A DNA stretch of 64,000 bases from Tabrizicola soli (GTDB lineage: Bacteria; Pseudomonadota; Alphaproteobacteria; Rhodobacterales; Rhodobacteraceae), in contig NZ_JAEACP010000017.1 of NCBI RefSeq assembly GCF_015999335.1, positions 54,310 through 118,309 of the forward strand. The letters are read 5' to 3'. How positions within the stretch are numbered: position 1 is the first letter of the stretch; each line of letters begins with the position of its first letter. Both the position numbers and the translations under genes were made by a program. The notes beneath the pieces are model-generated. The model was not told where the DNA came from. It did no database searches and worked only from the letters and a program-made list of their open reading frames with translations. Shown here piece by piece: positions 15,029 through 23,218 of the stretch.

Positions 15029-16957
15029 ATGACCACGCGCGACACGATGGAGCTGAAGGAAGAGACGGTCCGGGCGCAATACGAGGCGGCGCTGGGGCTA
15101 GTCCTGGGCTTCGATCATGCGCCGCGGTTGGCGAAGGCTTTGGTCAGTGCGCCGGTTGCCGAGCGGTCGCCAGGCATCGGGGCGCGCCCGACCTTCCGGT
15201 CTACCGTGCCGGGAATGGCGACACGCTCGACCGCGCGGCCGGGGGGCGTGCGGCTGGCCGAGCGGGTGGAGGGGTTGTCGGACGGGCTGGTCTCTCCGGT
15301 GCAGGCGGCGGTGCTGAACGCGCTGCGGCGGTCGCTGGCGATCGCGCTGGCGATGGGGGAGACGTTTTCGGCGCAGTCGGGGCTGGCTGAGTTGAAGAAA
15401 GCGAACCTCGAGGGCCGGGTGCCGGAGCCGAAGCGGGCGGAGTTCGGCGAGCTGTTGCAGGGCGAGGCGCTGGTGGTTTTGTTCACGTTTGGGAATGCTC
15501 TGGCTTATCTCATCGCGCCGCATGTGGGGCCGGGGACGGTGGAGCTGGGTGAGGTGGAGGAGGTCTTGACCGACAACGCTCCGCTGGCCTTGCAGGGGGC
15601 GCTTTGGGAGCTGGACCAGGACATCGGCGCGCTGGCGAGCGATGATGCGAAGCTGGTGGCGGTGGTCTCGGCCTTCGCCGAGGCGCTGATGAAGAAGGTG
15701 CAGATCAGGGCGGAGAACGGTGCGCGGGTTTCCGTCTTCACGGGCGGCAGCTGGAAGGTTGAGGCGGATCAGCTGACCATCGCCGGGTTCAAGCCGGCCA
15801 AGGCGGCGAAGGGCGGATCCATCGTGATGGCCTTCAAGCAGCCGCATGAGGTGGTGGGGAACCACATCGCCAAATACCAGTCGATGCGGCTGGCGAAGAT
15901 GCTGATGGCCTATGACTTCGACCGCCGCCTGAACCCGTTCGCGGAACTGGGCGGGTTCATCTTCACCTTCATGGGCGACGGCAAGCCGGGGACGGGGAAG
16001 ACCACCCTCATTCAGATGATGGCGGGCCTTCTGGACGGCTATTGCAGGCAAGCGGGCTATCCGTTCCGCTACCAGAACTTCAGTATCGACCAGATCGACA
16101 GCTATCAGGGCAAGTCGGGGCAGAACGCCAAGGCCTTCATCGACGCGGTGCTGGACCCTTCGGTGATCGGTTTCGGCACCATCGACGACATCGACCAGGT
16201 GGCCGGCAAGCGGGGCGACCGGCAGTCGAGCGCGGGCCAGCAGGAGGTGACGGCGGTCTTCATGCAGGCTTTCGCCGGGGCGGGGACGGTGGTGCGGGGG
16301 AACTGCACCTTCGGGATGTTCTCGAACTACCCGGAGAACGTGGACGACGCCCTGCGCCAGCGGGCCGGGGCGCGGTTCCTGGTGGACGGGCCGCAGAGCC
16401 GGGAGGACTACATCGACATCCTGTCCCTGTTGCTGGGGAAGAACCACTCCATTCCCGTGGGTGAGCACGAACTGTTCGCGGCGCAGGAGATCAGGAGGGC
16501 GGTGGCGGCTTCGTTCGAGGGGCATTCCCGGCCGCATGAGGAGGGGCTGCTGAAGGTCTGGGACCGGGTCTCGGGCGAGATCGGGCCGCTGGACACGCTG
16601 GCCAAGATCGGGGCCTATCTCAAGGCGATCCAGCAGGCGGACGAGCGCTTCACCGGGCGGGCGATCAAGAACATCACCGATGCGGTGAAGGTCCGGGCGA
16701 TGGACTTCGAGCTGCCGGATGAATGGATGGAGGAGCCGGACCTGTTCCTGTTCAAGCCCTATGACGAGAAACTGGCTATGATCAAAGGGTTGATGACGCC
16801 GATCACGGTGGAGATGGTGATCCAGGAGGTGAACCGCTACGCCGACAGCGAGTTCCGCTATGCCGACAAGTCCGACGAGGTCGCCATCGAGGCGATGGTC
16901 CGCGACTTCGGACGGACGGAGGAGGCGAAGCGGCGATATCTGGAGGGGAAAGGGTGA
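15029..16957 (+). CDS. AAA+ ATPase of uncharacterised operon
   Basis: 642 aa. The N-terminal 300 residues are a family-specific region (helical, with QPHEVVGNHIAKYQSMRLAK near 271-290). The AAA+ module follows: Walker A in GDGKPGTGKTTLIQ near 316-329, Walker B as IGFGTIDDIDQVAG near 380, and an Arg-rich RQRAGARFLVDG segment near 445 fit for an arginine finger or sensor 2. The C-terminal region (VWDRVSGEIGPLDTLAKIGA) is helical. It is probably an ATP-driven remodelling engine acting with the coiled-coil and membrane proteins encoded around it. The ATPase fold is clear; substrate and pathway are unknown. Confidence 0.82.
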   Translation: MTTRDTMELKEETVRAQYEAALGLVLGFDHAPRLAKALVSAPVAERSPGIGARPTFRSTVPGMATRSTARPGGVRLAERVEGLSDGLVSPVQAAVLNALRRSLAIALAMGETFSAQSGLAELKKANLEGRVPEPKRAEFGELLQGEALVVLFTFGNALAYLIAPHVGPGTVELGEVEEVLTDNAPLALQGALWELDQDIGALASDDAKLVAVVSAFAEALMKKVQIRAENGARVSVFTGGSWKVEADQLTIAGFKPAKAAKGGSIVMAFKQPHEVVGNHIAKYQSMRLAKMLMAYDFDRRLNPFAELGGFIFTFMGDGKPGTGKTTLIQMMAGLLDGYCRQAGYPFRYQNFSIDQIDSYQGKSGQNAKAFIDAVLDPSVIGFGTIDDIDQVAGKRGDRQSSAGQQEVTAVFMQAFAGAGTVVRGNCTFGMFSNYPENVDDALRQRAGARFLVDGPQSREDYIDILSLLLGKNHSIPVGEHELFAAQEIRRAVAASFEGHSRPHEEGLLKVWDRVSGEIGPLDTLAKIGAYLKAIQQADERFTGRAIKNITDAVKVRAMDFELPDEWMEEPDLFLFKPYDEKLAMIKGLMTPITVEMVIQEVNRYADSEFRYADKSDEVAIEAMVRDFGRTEEAKRRYLEGKG

Positions 16958-17011
16958 GCTATGGTTGGGCGCAAAGGCTAACGACAGATCAGCCGAAGCA
17001 GGAAGAAGAGA

Positions 17012-17401
17012 ATGCTAAAGTTCATTTCGGAAGTACTGGCCCGACGAAGATTTACGAAAGACTTGGAGACGACTTTCGTTCGAACCTTTGACAGACTTCT
17101 CACTGCAAGTCGAAAGGAGGAACTCATTGAAAGGCTTACCGAGGTCGCGGTTGCGCTAGGATCTTGCATGGGAGCCCTTAGAGATGTTTATCCCGGTGCA
17201 ATCGTTGAGGATGAGAGTTTGGCACTCGCATTCCTAGAGGCAAACGCTGGTGGGCCGCCTGACGATAGAGACGCCTTGCTTGAAGCAATTCTCCAATTGG
17301 TTCGAGAGTGCCCCAGAACACTGAACGATCAAATGGGCGTTGTTAGTTGGCTCATAGCGCCCAAGGCTGCTCAACGCGCACGAGATCAGGGGTTAATCTA
17401 A
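17012..17401 (+). CDS. Hypothetical protein with lower GC than neighbours
   Basis: 129 aa, all-helical by composition (MLKFISEVLARRRFTKDLET, then EELIERLTEVAVALG). No family is recognised. The coding sequence is visibly richer in A and T than the flanking genes and uses codons such as AGA, ATA and TTG that are rare nearby, which suggests recent acquisition. It lies between the AAA+ gene and a duplicated start of the next operon gene, so it is probably part of the inserted material that interrupts the operon. A weak ribosome site (GAAGAAG) precedes the ATG. Confidence 0.55.
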   Translation: MLKFISEVLARRRFTKDLETTFVRTFDRLLTASRKEELIERLTEVAVALGSCMGALRDVYPGAIVEDESLALAFLEANAGGPPDDRDALLEAILQLVRECPRTLNDQMGVVSWLIAPKAAQRARDQGLI

Positions 17402-17405
17402 GTCC

Positions 17406-17468
17406 ATGAAACGCCTCATCCATCGCGGCCTCATGCTTGGACCCCTGCTCGAGGTCTCCTCTCCGGCC
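17406..17468 (+). pseudogene. Duplicated 5' end of the 455-aa operon gene
   Basis: From an ATG at 17406 the first 21 codons read MKRLIHRGLMLGPLLEVSSP, close to the start MKRLITRGLMFGNLIEVSSP of the gene at 18298. After that the reading runs into a palindromic GC repeat and is no longer homologous. The two copies differ at about a dozen of 63 bases, so this is an old duplication or the stump of a tandem paralogue, not a fresh target-site duplication. Confidence 0.6.
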
Positions 17469-18270
17469 CCCCACCCCCAGCCCCTCCCCACGAGGGGGAG
17501 GGGAGGCGCTTGGACGGTTGCCGTGGGCGCTGGTGCTGAGCGGCTCGGCACTCCCTCCCCCTTGTGGGGAGGGTCGGGGTGGGGGCCCTCGGGCATGGGG
17601 CGGGACGGATGACCGGCATTCACCCGATCACCCGGCAGCGGGCGCGGAAGCTGCGGTCGGAGATGACGCCGCAGGAGCGGAAGCTCTGGACGAAGCTGCG
17701 CGAGTTGAACCGGATGCTGGGGCTGCATTTCCGGCGGCAGGCGCCCATCGGGCCGTTCATCGCGGATTTCGCCGATCTGGGGCGGCGGGTGGTGATCGAG
17801 GTGGATGGTGGCGGGCATGGCGGGGCGCGGGATGTCGCGAGGAATGAGTGGCTGGCGTCGCAGGGGTTTCAGGTGCTGCGGTTTTGGAATCCGGAGGTGT
17901 CGGGGAATATCGAGGGCGTGATGCAGGTGATCTTCGATGCGGTTGAAGGGAAGTCCCTGGCTGACCGCGTGCCCCCCACCCCCAGCCCCTCCCCACGGGG
18001 GGGAGGGGAGGCGCTTGAGGCGGGTGTAGCGCGCAAAGAGCCAAGGGCTGCACCTGTTGCGGACGCCCCCCCACCCCGGCCCTCCCCCACGCGGGGGGAG
18101 GGAGAGGCCCGGTTCTGCACCGAAGCGCGAGATGGAAACGGCGTGCCCCCCACCCCCGGCCCCTCCCCACGAGGGGGAGGGGAGGTGCCCGGCCCGACCG
18201 TCCCGCGCAACATTGGGCATTTCGCGCCTCCCTCCCCCCGCGTGGGGGAGGGATGGGGTGGGGGGGCGTC
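17466..18270. repeat. Six copies of a GC-rich palindromic element around the DUF559 gene
   Basis: Related palindromes of about 40 bp occur near 17466, 17549, 17970, 18066, 18142 and 18227. Each has the form CCCCACCCCCAGCCCCTCCC, a short loop (such as ACGAG or TTGTG), then the complementary GGGGAGGGG arm. When translated they give PPTPSPSPRGGGE-like peptides. Such repeats typically flank DUF559 genes in alphaproteobacteria and are probably mobile or gene-conversion-prone. They surround the endonuclease gene and fill the gap up to the next operon gene. Confidence 0.7.
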
Positions 18271-18301
18271 GGACAGGGGCGCAACGGGGGAAATTCCATG
18301 A
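17609..18301 (+). CDS. DUF559 (Vsr-like PD-(D/E)XK) endonuclease
   Basis: From the ATG at 17609 the protein opens MTGIHPITRQRARKLRSEMT; an ATG at 17654 is an alternative. The DUF559 core is clear: TPQERKLWTKLRELNRMLGL, then HFRRQAPIGPFIADFADLG, then VVIEVDGGGH (catalytic Asp and Glu-x-Asp), then QGFQVLRFWNPEV. Family members are usually about 110-130 aa. The real domain ends near residue 118 (about 17965) and the remaining 110 residues are translated palindromic repeats, probably not a functional domain. The family is related to very-short-patch-repair nucleases; its biological role is unclear. It interrupts an otherwise tight operon. Confidence 0.72.
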   Translation: MTGIHPITRQRARKLRSEMTPQERKLWTKLRELNRMLGLHFRRQAPIGPFIADFADLGRRVVIEVDGGGHGGARDVARNEWLASQGFQVLRFWNPEVSGNIEGVMQVIFDAVEGKSLADRVPPTPSPSPRGGGEALEAGVARKEPRAAPVADAPPPRPSPTRGEGEARFCTEARDGNGVPPTPGPSPRGGGEVPGPTVPRNIGHFAPPSPRVGEGWGGGASDRGATGEIP

Positions 18302-19665
18302 AACGCCTCATCACCCGCGGCCTGATGTTCGGGAACCTGATCGAGGTCTCCTCCCCCGCCCTTGTCGAGCGCTACAACCGGGCGCTCAAGCACCTCACCG
18401 GCAAGACCACCAAGCTCGACGATTTCCACATCGACCTCTCCGGCTATTCGCCCGAGATCGGCGACGAGCTTCAGGACGACCTCTACCTCAACCCCAACGG
18501 GGCGAACCGGCAGTTCATCCTGCTGACCACGGCGCAGAAGGATGCGCCTCTCCTCAACATCAAATTCTCCACCTCGCGCGGGATCCTGACGCAGTTCATC
18601 GAGAAGAACGAGGCGCAGCTCTTCGCGCTGACCGCAAGGGATGCGGTGGCGGGGGAGTTGCAGAACTCGGTCTATGCGGTGGACACGCCGGCCAAGCTGT
18701 TCGACATAAGGCAGGTGACGGTCGAGGCCGACACGATCGGCGGGCATGTGGCGGATGCGGGCAAGCTCGCCAAGCTGATCGAGCGGTTCCGGCAGGAGCC
18801 CGACGGCTGGCGCGACGACCTGCTGGTGGCGGAGATGATCACCCTGGCCAAGAAGACCGGCGACGTGACGCGGGTGCCGATCAGCCTGCCGGCGATGACC
18901 TTCGCGCAGGCGAACTTCTGGACCAGCCATTTCGGCGGGGTCTACATCTTCCAGGGGGTGCGCTATCCGGCGGCGATCTCGGTCTTGGACTGGCGGTCCC
19001 TGGGGGAGGTGCCCGTGGCGCAGGTGATGGACCTGACGCACCGCAACCAGATCGCCGACTGGCTGGAGCGGAACAACTTGGTGGAGCCGATCGTCCAGGC
19101 GCGCGGCACGGATGCGGCGGCGATCCTGCGGCAGAAGATGGATTTCATCCTGATCGACGCCGCCGACCGGCTGGGGATCGAGGTCGGCGACGCGCGGCGG
19201 ACCGAGCTGCGCAAGGTGGCCTACAAGCTGGGAAGCGCCCTGCCCCAGGAGTTCCTCGGCCTCGCGGCGCTGCTGCGCTGGGTTGAGGCCGGCGGGCCCT
19301 GGCCGAAGATCACCAGCGAGCATCCGGCCTATTTCTACACCCTGCGCGGCAAGGGGCCGGAGCGCGACCTGGTGAACATGCTCTTGTCGGAACTGTCGCC
19401 GATGGATGTGCGGCAGATGTTCATCGTTCACAAGGAGCTTTTCTACGCGCAATATGCCGCCTGGTCCGACCGCAAGAAGACCTATGTGGCCGATTTCCTG
19501 GCGCGGGAGTATCAGGTGGACCGGGAAGGGGCGCGGACGGCCCTGTTCGGACCGGAGCCGTCGATGGACGAGGCGCAGCGCCCGCAGATGGCCGAGGGTC
19601 CGAAACCCGCGCGCGGGCCATGGGGCGGAACGGGGCCCTGGGGAAGCATTGGAGGGCGGAGATGA
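18298..19665 (+). CDS. Unknown 455-aa protein of AAA+ operon
   Basis: 455 aa from the ATG at 18298. It begins MKRLITRGLMFGNLIEVSSP; from memory this may be the family catalogued as DUF6638, but I cannot verify that. It is a soluble protein with mixed alpha/beta content, for example NRQFILLTTAQKDAPLLNIK and FWTSHFGGVYIFQGVRYPAA, and a helical C-terminal half ending in a Gly/Pro-rich tail. No catalytic motif is evident. The stop overlaps the following membrane protein gene (ATGA). Its 5' end is duplicated at 17406. It was probably next to the AAA+ gene before the insertion. Confidence 0.62.
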   Translation: MKRLITRGLMFGNLIEVSSPALVERYNRALKHLTGKTTKLDDFHIDLSGYSPEIGDELQDDLYLNPNGANRQFILLTTAQKDAPLLNIKFSTSRGILTQFIEKNEAQLFALTARDAVAGELQNSVYAVDTPAKLFDIRQVTVEADTIGGHVADAGKLAKLIERFRQEPDGWRDDLLVAEMITLAKKTGDVTRVPISLPAMTFAQANFWTSHFGGVYIFQGVRYPAAISVLDWRSLGEVPVAQVMDLTHRNQIADWLERNNLVEPIVQARGTDAAAILRQKMDFILIDAADRLGIEVGDARRTELRKVAYKLGSALPQEFLGLAALLRWVEAGGPWPKITSEHPAYFYTLRGKGPERDLVNMLLSELSPMDVRQMFIVHKELFYAQYAAWSDRKKTYVADFLAREYQVDREGARTALFGPEPSMDEAQRPQMAEGPKPARGPWGGTGPWGSIGGRR

Positions 19666-19937
19666 TCGGGTTCCTGCGGGCTATCGTGATCTGGGCCGTG
19701 ATCGGGGCCGTGGCTTTCTTCGTGCTGCGCATCTACGGGCGGTCGCTTCGGCGCGAGGCGCTGGAGAAGGAATGGGACGCCACTCCGGGGGATGGCGGAC
19801 AAGCCGCGCGCGAGGCCTATATCGAACGGGGCATGGAAGCCTATGAAGGCAGCCTGCGGAACCGGCTGCTGGTGATCATATTCGTCCTGCCTTTCATCGT
19901 GATTGCGCTGCTCCTATATCTGATGAACTACGCGTGA
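19662..19937 (+). CDS. Small membrane protein with N- and C-terminal helices
   Basis: 91 aa from the ATG at 19662, overlapping the previous stop by 4 bp. Two membrane helices, FLRAIVIWAVIGAVAFFVLR near the start and LLVIIFVLPFIVIALLLYLM near the end, enclose a charged middle (REALEKEWDATPGDGGQAAR). The pattern suggests a hairpin with a 35-residue loop. No family is assigned with confidence. It is followed 7 bp later by the DUF1523 gene. Confidence 0.62.
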   Translation: MIGFLRAIVIWAVIGAVAFFVLRIYGRSLRREALEKEWDATPGDGGQAAREAYIERGMEAYEGSLRNRLLVIIFVLPFIVIALLLYLMNYA

Positions 19938-19944
19938 GGCCGTA

Positions 19945-20613
19945 ATGCGCTATGTCAAATGGGCCGTGCTGGCCATCATCGTCGTGACCCTCGGGTCGTT
20001 CCTCCACTACAGCTTGCCACAGCACGATGTGGTCCGGGTGGTCGGCACCTATCAGGAACGCCAGGACCTGAACGACTGGACGCGGATATTCTGGTCCTCA
20101 CCGGATGATCAGTCGGGGACACTCAGCAGCCGCGACGTGCAGTTCATCCAGACCATCCGGACCAACGGCAAGCCGATGGTGTACCGGAACGAGGATACGG
20201 GCTGGCGCTGGCCACCCTATTTCAAGTTCGACACGGCCAGCCTGCAAACCGAGGCGGATGACCTGAAATCCACCGCCGACGCCCCCAAATGGGCCGTGGT
20301 GACACATTACGGCTGGCGGAACGAGCTGATCTCGATCTTTCCCAACGCCGTCGGAATCCGGGCCGTCGAAGGACCGGATGTCACTATCATTCCCTGGTTC
20401 AACATCTTCTTCTTCGCCTTCCTGCTGTTCCTTGTCGTTTTGCTGCGCCGCATGTGGCTGCAGTTCCGCGAACGGATGGTCGACCCTGCCCTGGCCGATG
20501 CGGGCGAGGCCTGGGATTCTGTCGAGGCCAGGGCCGAGAATGCCCGCAAGGAGGCGCGCGGTTTCTTTGGCCGAATGGGGGCCTGGCTGAATACCTGGAG
20601 GGCGAAGAAGTAG
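19945..20613 (+). CDS. DUF1523 family membrane protein
   Basis: 222 aa. The sequence fits DUF1523, a family found mainly in Rhodobacterales: an N-terminal helix (WAVLAIIVVTLGSFLHYSL), then PQHDVVRVVGTYQERQDL, IFWSSPDDQSG, FIQTIRTNGKPMVYRNEDTG and VTHYGWRNELISIFPNA. A second helix (FNIFFFAFLLFLVVLLRRMW, near 152-171) is followed by a basic cytoplasmic tail. The region between the helices is periplasmic. Function is unknown. It closes the operon, and its presence suggests that the whole system acts at the inner membrane. Confidence 0.75.
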   Translation: MRYVKWAVLAIIVVTLGSFLHYSLPQHDVVRVVGTYQERQDLNDWTRIFWSSPDDQSGTLSSRDVQFIQTIRTNGKPMVYRNEDTGWRWPPYFKFDTASLQTEADDLKSTADAPKWAVVTHYGWRNELISIFPNAVGIRAVEGPDVTIIPWFNIFFFAFLLFLVVLLRRMWLQFRERMVDPALADAGEAWDSVEARAENARKEARGFFGRMGAWLNTWRAKK

Positions 20614-20634
20614 GGTCGGCGGCCCGTCTGGAAC

Positions 20635-20790
20635 TCGCCTTTCCGCGATCCGGCGCGCGCAGGCAAGGATCGGGGCCTCGATCATCCCGCCTGAAACGGC
20701 CGCGACGCCGCCAGATCCTGCGGTTTCATCGCCCCGGCCGCCCAGGCCATCTCCTCGGCGGTGACAGCGAAGGCGCGGCGGATGCCGGGC
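20635..20790 (-). pseudogene. Frameshifted C-terminal remnant of a CitE/HpcH-like CoA-ester lyase
   Basis: Two adjacent minus-strand frames carry RAFAVTAEEMAWAAGAM and then GGVAAVSGGMIEAPILACAR. Together they resemble the C-terminus of citrate-lyase-beta/malyl-CoA-lyase-like proteins (RAFSPSAEEVARA, then GRMVDAP). They are broken by a frame change and lack the rest of the gene. The call is from remembered family patterns. The remaining sequence of 20614-20984 shows nothing else I can support. Confidence 0.4.
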
Positions 20791-20984
20791 GGCCGGGGCG
20801 ATGATCGACCTTGCAATCTCCGTGGCGCACGATCTGGTGTGCGCGGCCTCCGGGAGAGGGGCGGCTTGCACCGGAACTGGAGAGGCCCCGCCGGCAGCAG
20901 GGCAGCGTCCGATGCGGACAGAAATCTCACTCCGATGATTTCAACGGCTTGGCTGCGGCTGTCAGGACTTCGGCAAGGGTTGGC

Positions 20985-21821
20985 TCAGGGGGTGGCGCTG
21001 GCCTGCGTCGTAAGGCTGCCGTCTTCCGTCCGCACCCTGAGGGCGATCTCGCCCGCTTGCTCCTGCGCCTCGATCCGCACCGGGATGCCGCAGATCAGCG
21101 GGCTGAGGCCGCGATAGCGGAAGCGCGCGGGCAGGCGGCCCAAGATCTCGGTGGCGAGGTTCAGCATCCAGGCTGCCTGCATCGGCCCATGCACCACCAA
21201 CCCGGCATAACCCTCGACTCCGGTGGCATAGGGGTGGTCGTAATGGATGCGGTGGCCGTTGAAGGTCAGCGCCGAATAGCGGAACAGAAGCACCGGATCG
21301 GGGGTCACGGCCCAGCTTCGGGGCGAGACCCAGGGCTCGGCAGGGGGCGGCTGCGGCGCGGGGGCGCCCGGTTCCGGGTCGCCGCGGTAGACGAGGTCCT
21401 GCCGTTCCTCAAGCCGCAGATCCCCGGCCACGGTCAGGACATGGCGCAGGGTGACAAAGCCCAGCGGCCCGGTCGAGCCCTGCTTGAACGCGATGTCGGT
21501 GACGGTGGTTTGCCGGTCGACGATGTCACCGGGGTCGAGGGGGCGATGCAGCACCAGATCGCCCCCTGCCCACATCCGGCGCGGCAGGGGCAGTTCGGGC
21601 ACGAAGAGACCCTGCCGGGGATGCCCGTCGCGGCCCAGCGCCTCGGGTCCGGCCAGATCGGGGGCGAGCGCCCAGTGCAGGCCGGGCGGCACCGCGCCCG
21701 GTCCCAGAAGGCCGGGAAGGGTGGCGCGGCATTCGGCGATCAGCCGGTCCGAGACCTGATCGGAACGGGTCCAGCTGCGCCCGATCCAGTCCCGATGGTC
21801 GGGCGCCGCCCCCTGCCCCAT
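20985..21821 (-). CDS. MaoC/FAS1-like acyl-CoA dehydratase (hydratase)
   Basis: 278 aa from the ATG at 21821, overlapping the upstream stop in TGATG. It is a double hot-dog hydratase: DWIGRSWTRSDQVSDRLIAE at the start, then the linker region, and the MaoC motif FRYSALTFNGHRIHYDHPYA near 190-209 containing the catalytic Asp/His region. Relatives include mesaconyl-C4-CoA hydratase and itaconyl-CoA hydratase. Neighbouring remnants of a CitE-like lyase and an MmgE/PrpD protein suggest a former C4-C5 dicarboxylate CoA pathway. The gene itself looks full length, but its pathway partners are broken. Confidence 0.78.
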   Translation of the reverse strand: MGQGAAPDHRDWIGRSWTRSDQVSDRLIAECRATLPGLLGPGAVPPGLHWALAPDLAGPEALGRDGHPRQGLFVPELPLPRRMWAGGDLVLHRPLDPGDIVDRQTTVTDIAFKQGSTGPLGFVTLRHVLTVAGDLRLEERQDLVYRGDPEPGAPAPQPPPAEPWVSPRSWAVTPDPVLLFRYSALTFNGHRIHYDHPYATGVEGYAGLVVHGPMQAAWMLNLATEILGRLPARFRYRGLSPLICGIPVRIEAQEQAGEIALRVRTEDGSLTTQASATP

Positions 21822-22363
21822 CAGCCTGCCCCCAGCATCTTGCCCAGCGCCCGGGCCAGCCCGCAAAGCCGCCCGGCTGCGACGGTCGCACCGAAGGCTC
21901 CGGCGGTGGCGGTCTGGTGGAAGCCGCGGTTGTAATGCACCGCGCCGAGTTGCATGCCGATGCGGACCGAAGCCTCGGCCCCCAGAAGGAAGGCGTCGGC
22001 CAGGTCGGCGACGGAGGCGTCCACCGCCTCGGCTGCGGCAAGGGCGGCGGGGTAGATGCCGACCGACGGGTGGCCGACATGGGCGAAATGGGTGTCGTCA
22101 TAGTCCAGCGCATGGCTGGTCGCGCCGTTCACCAGCGCGGCTGCGCGGGCGGGCATGGCCGGGCCGCCGAAGGTGCTGGCGACGGGATGCCCGCCCTCGG
22201 CCCCGATCACCTTGCGCAGAAGCACCGCCAGGGGTTCGCTGGCGCCGGCAAGGCCGCAGACCATCCAGTCGTAAAGCGAGAAGCGGGCGGTCTGGCGGGC
22301 CTCGGCCGGGATGGACGAGGCGGGCAGCCCGGCCAGGTCGAGAACGTGCTCCAGCGTCGTCAT
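21821..22363 (-). pseudogene. MmgE/PrpD family protein, truncated to its N-terminal 180 residues
   Basis: From the ATG at 22363 (alternative 22420) the protein starts MTTLEHVLDLAGLPASSIPA and carries typical MmgE/PrpD segments: FSLYDWMVCGLAGA, VASTFGGPAMPARAAALVNG, ALDYDDTHFAHVGHPSVGIY, and GFHQTATAGAFGATVAAGRL. Family members are about 450 aa; this one stops at about 180, just after the HQTATAG region, directly on the start of the MaoC gene. The missing C-terminal domain means it is almost surely non-functional. An internal deletion joining it to the next gene is the simplest explanation. Confidence 0.75.
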
Positions 22364-22420
22364 GTACGCGTCTCTCCATAGGATTTCGGCAGGCCAAGCA
22401 CCTGTTCGGTGATATAGCAC

Positions 22421-22669
22421 AAGGTCAGGTTGGTCGAGATCGGGGCACCGGCAAAGCCGTGCCTCGCGGAACTCGCGCCCGACGAGGCGTCACCAGCGCG
22501 TCTTGACCTATCGCAGGTTCGGCAACGGATGGGCGACCGGCAGGCAGGGCAAGACTGCGGTCGCATGGCTTGCCAAAGTCTGCGGCGGGATGGAGACGGA
22601 TCGCTCGACAGGCAAGGATGCGGGCAAGAGCCCAGGCCGGCGCGCGGCAACGCGCCGCGGCATCGGGAC
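22421..22669. other. Gap with no supportable gene
   Basis: Short open frames exist in this stretch but none has recognisable family features, a good start or codon pattern. It lies between the truncated MmgE/PrpD gene and the FUSC remnant and is probably decayed coding sequence. Confidence 0.4.
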
Positions 22670-23079
22670 CAGTTCAAGGCCTGCCTCGCCCTGTCGTCGC
22701 AGCCTTCGCTGCGCAACTCTGCCCTGGCGGGCGTGCAGGCCGGGCTTGCGGCCGCGATTGCCCTGCCGCTGATCTGGCTGTCACCCTGGTCGCATCTGAT
22801 CGGCTTTGCCGCCCTGGGGGCGCTGGTCGCCCTGTTTGGCCGCTTCGCGCCCTCGGAGAGCAGGTCCCGGATCATCCTTTCCAGCGCCATCCTGCAGGTG
22901 CTGGCCGTGTTCACCATGTCCGCCGCGGCCTGGATGGGCGCTTCGAGCGCCGCGCAACTGGCGCTGTTGCGATCCTTTGCGGTGTGTTCATGTGCGTCGC
23001 CATGACGGGCGGGATCGGTGCGCCCGCTGCGCGCACGATCCCGGGATCCGGGGGCACGGTATCACAACCCCAGACGTAA
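22670..23079 (+). pseudogene. FUSC family membrane protein, frameshifted 5' remnant
   Basis: One frame reads SLRNSALAGVQAGLAAAIAL, LIWLSPWSHLIGFAALGALV and ALFGRFAPSESRSRIILSSA, matching the N-terminal helices of FUSC-type inner-membrane transport proteins. Near 22980 the homology jumps to another frame (CGVFMCVAMTGGIGAPAA) and then ends. Full-length members are several hundred residues, so most of the gene is gone. No credible start codon remains. Confidence 0.5.
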
Positions 23080-23218
23080 TGCCGCCGATCACGCTCCGGC
23101 TATTTCCTTGAGCCACGAATACTTGCGGGTCGCCACCGGCCTGCGACAGGTTGACACAGGAGCGGATTGGGGGGACCATCCCCGGACATATCCGATCGAC
23201 GGGCAGTAGGAGGGGCTG

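Noticed and set aside
17965..18301. C-terminal 110 residues of the DUF559 protein as a functional Pro/Gly-rich domain.
   Set aside because: They are translations of the palindromic GC repeats; the nuclease fold ends near 17965.
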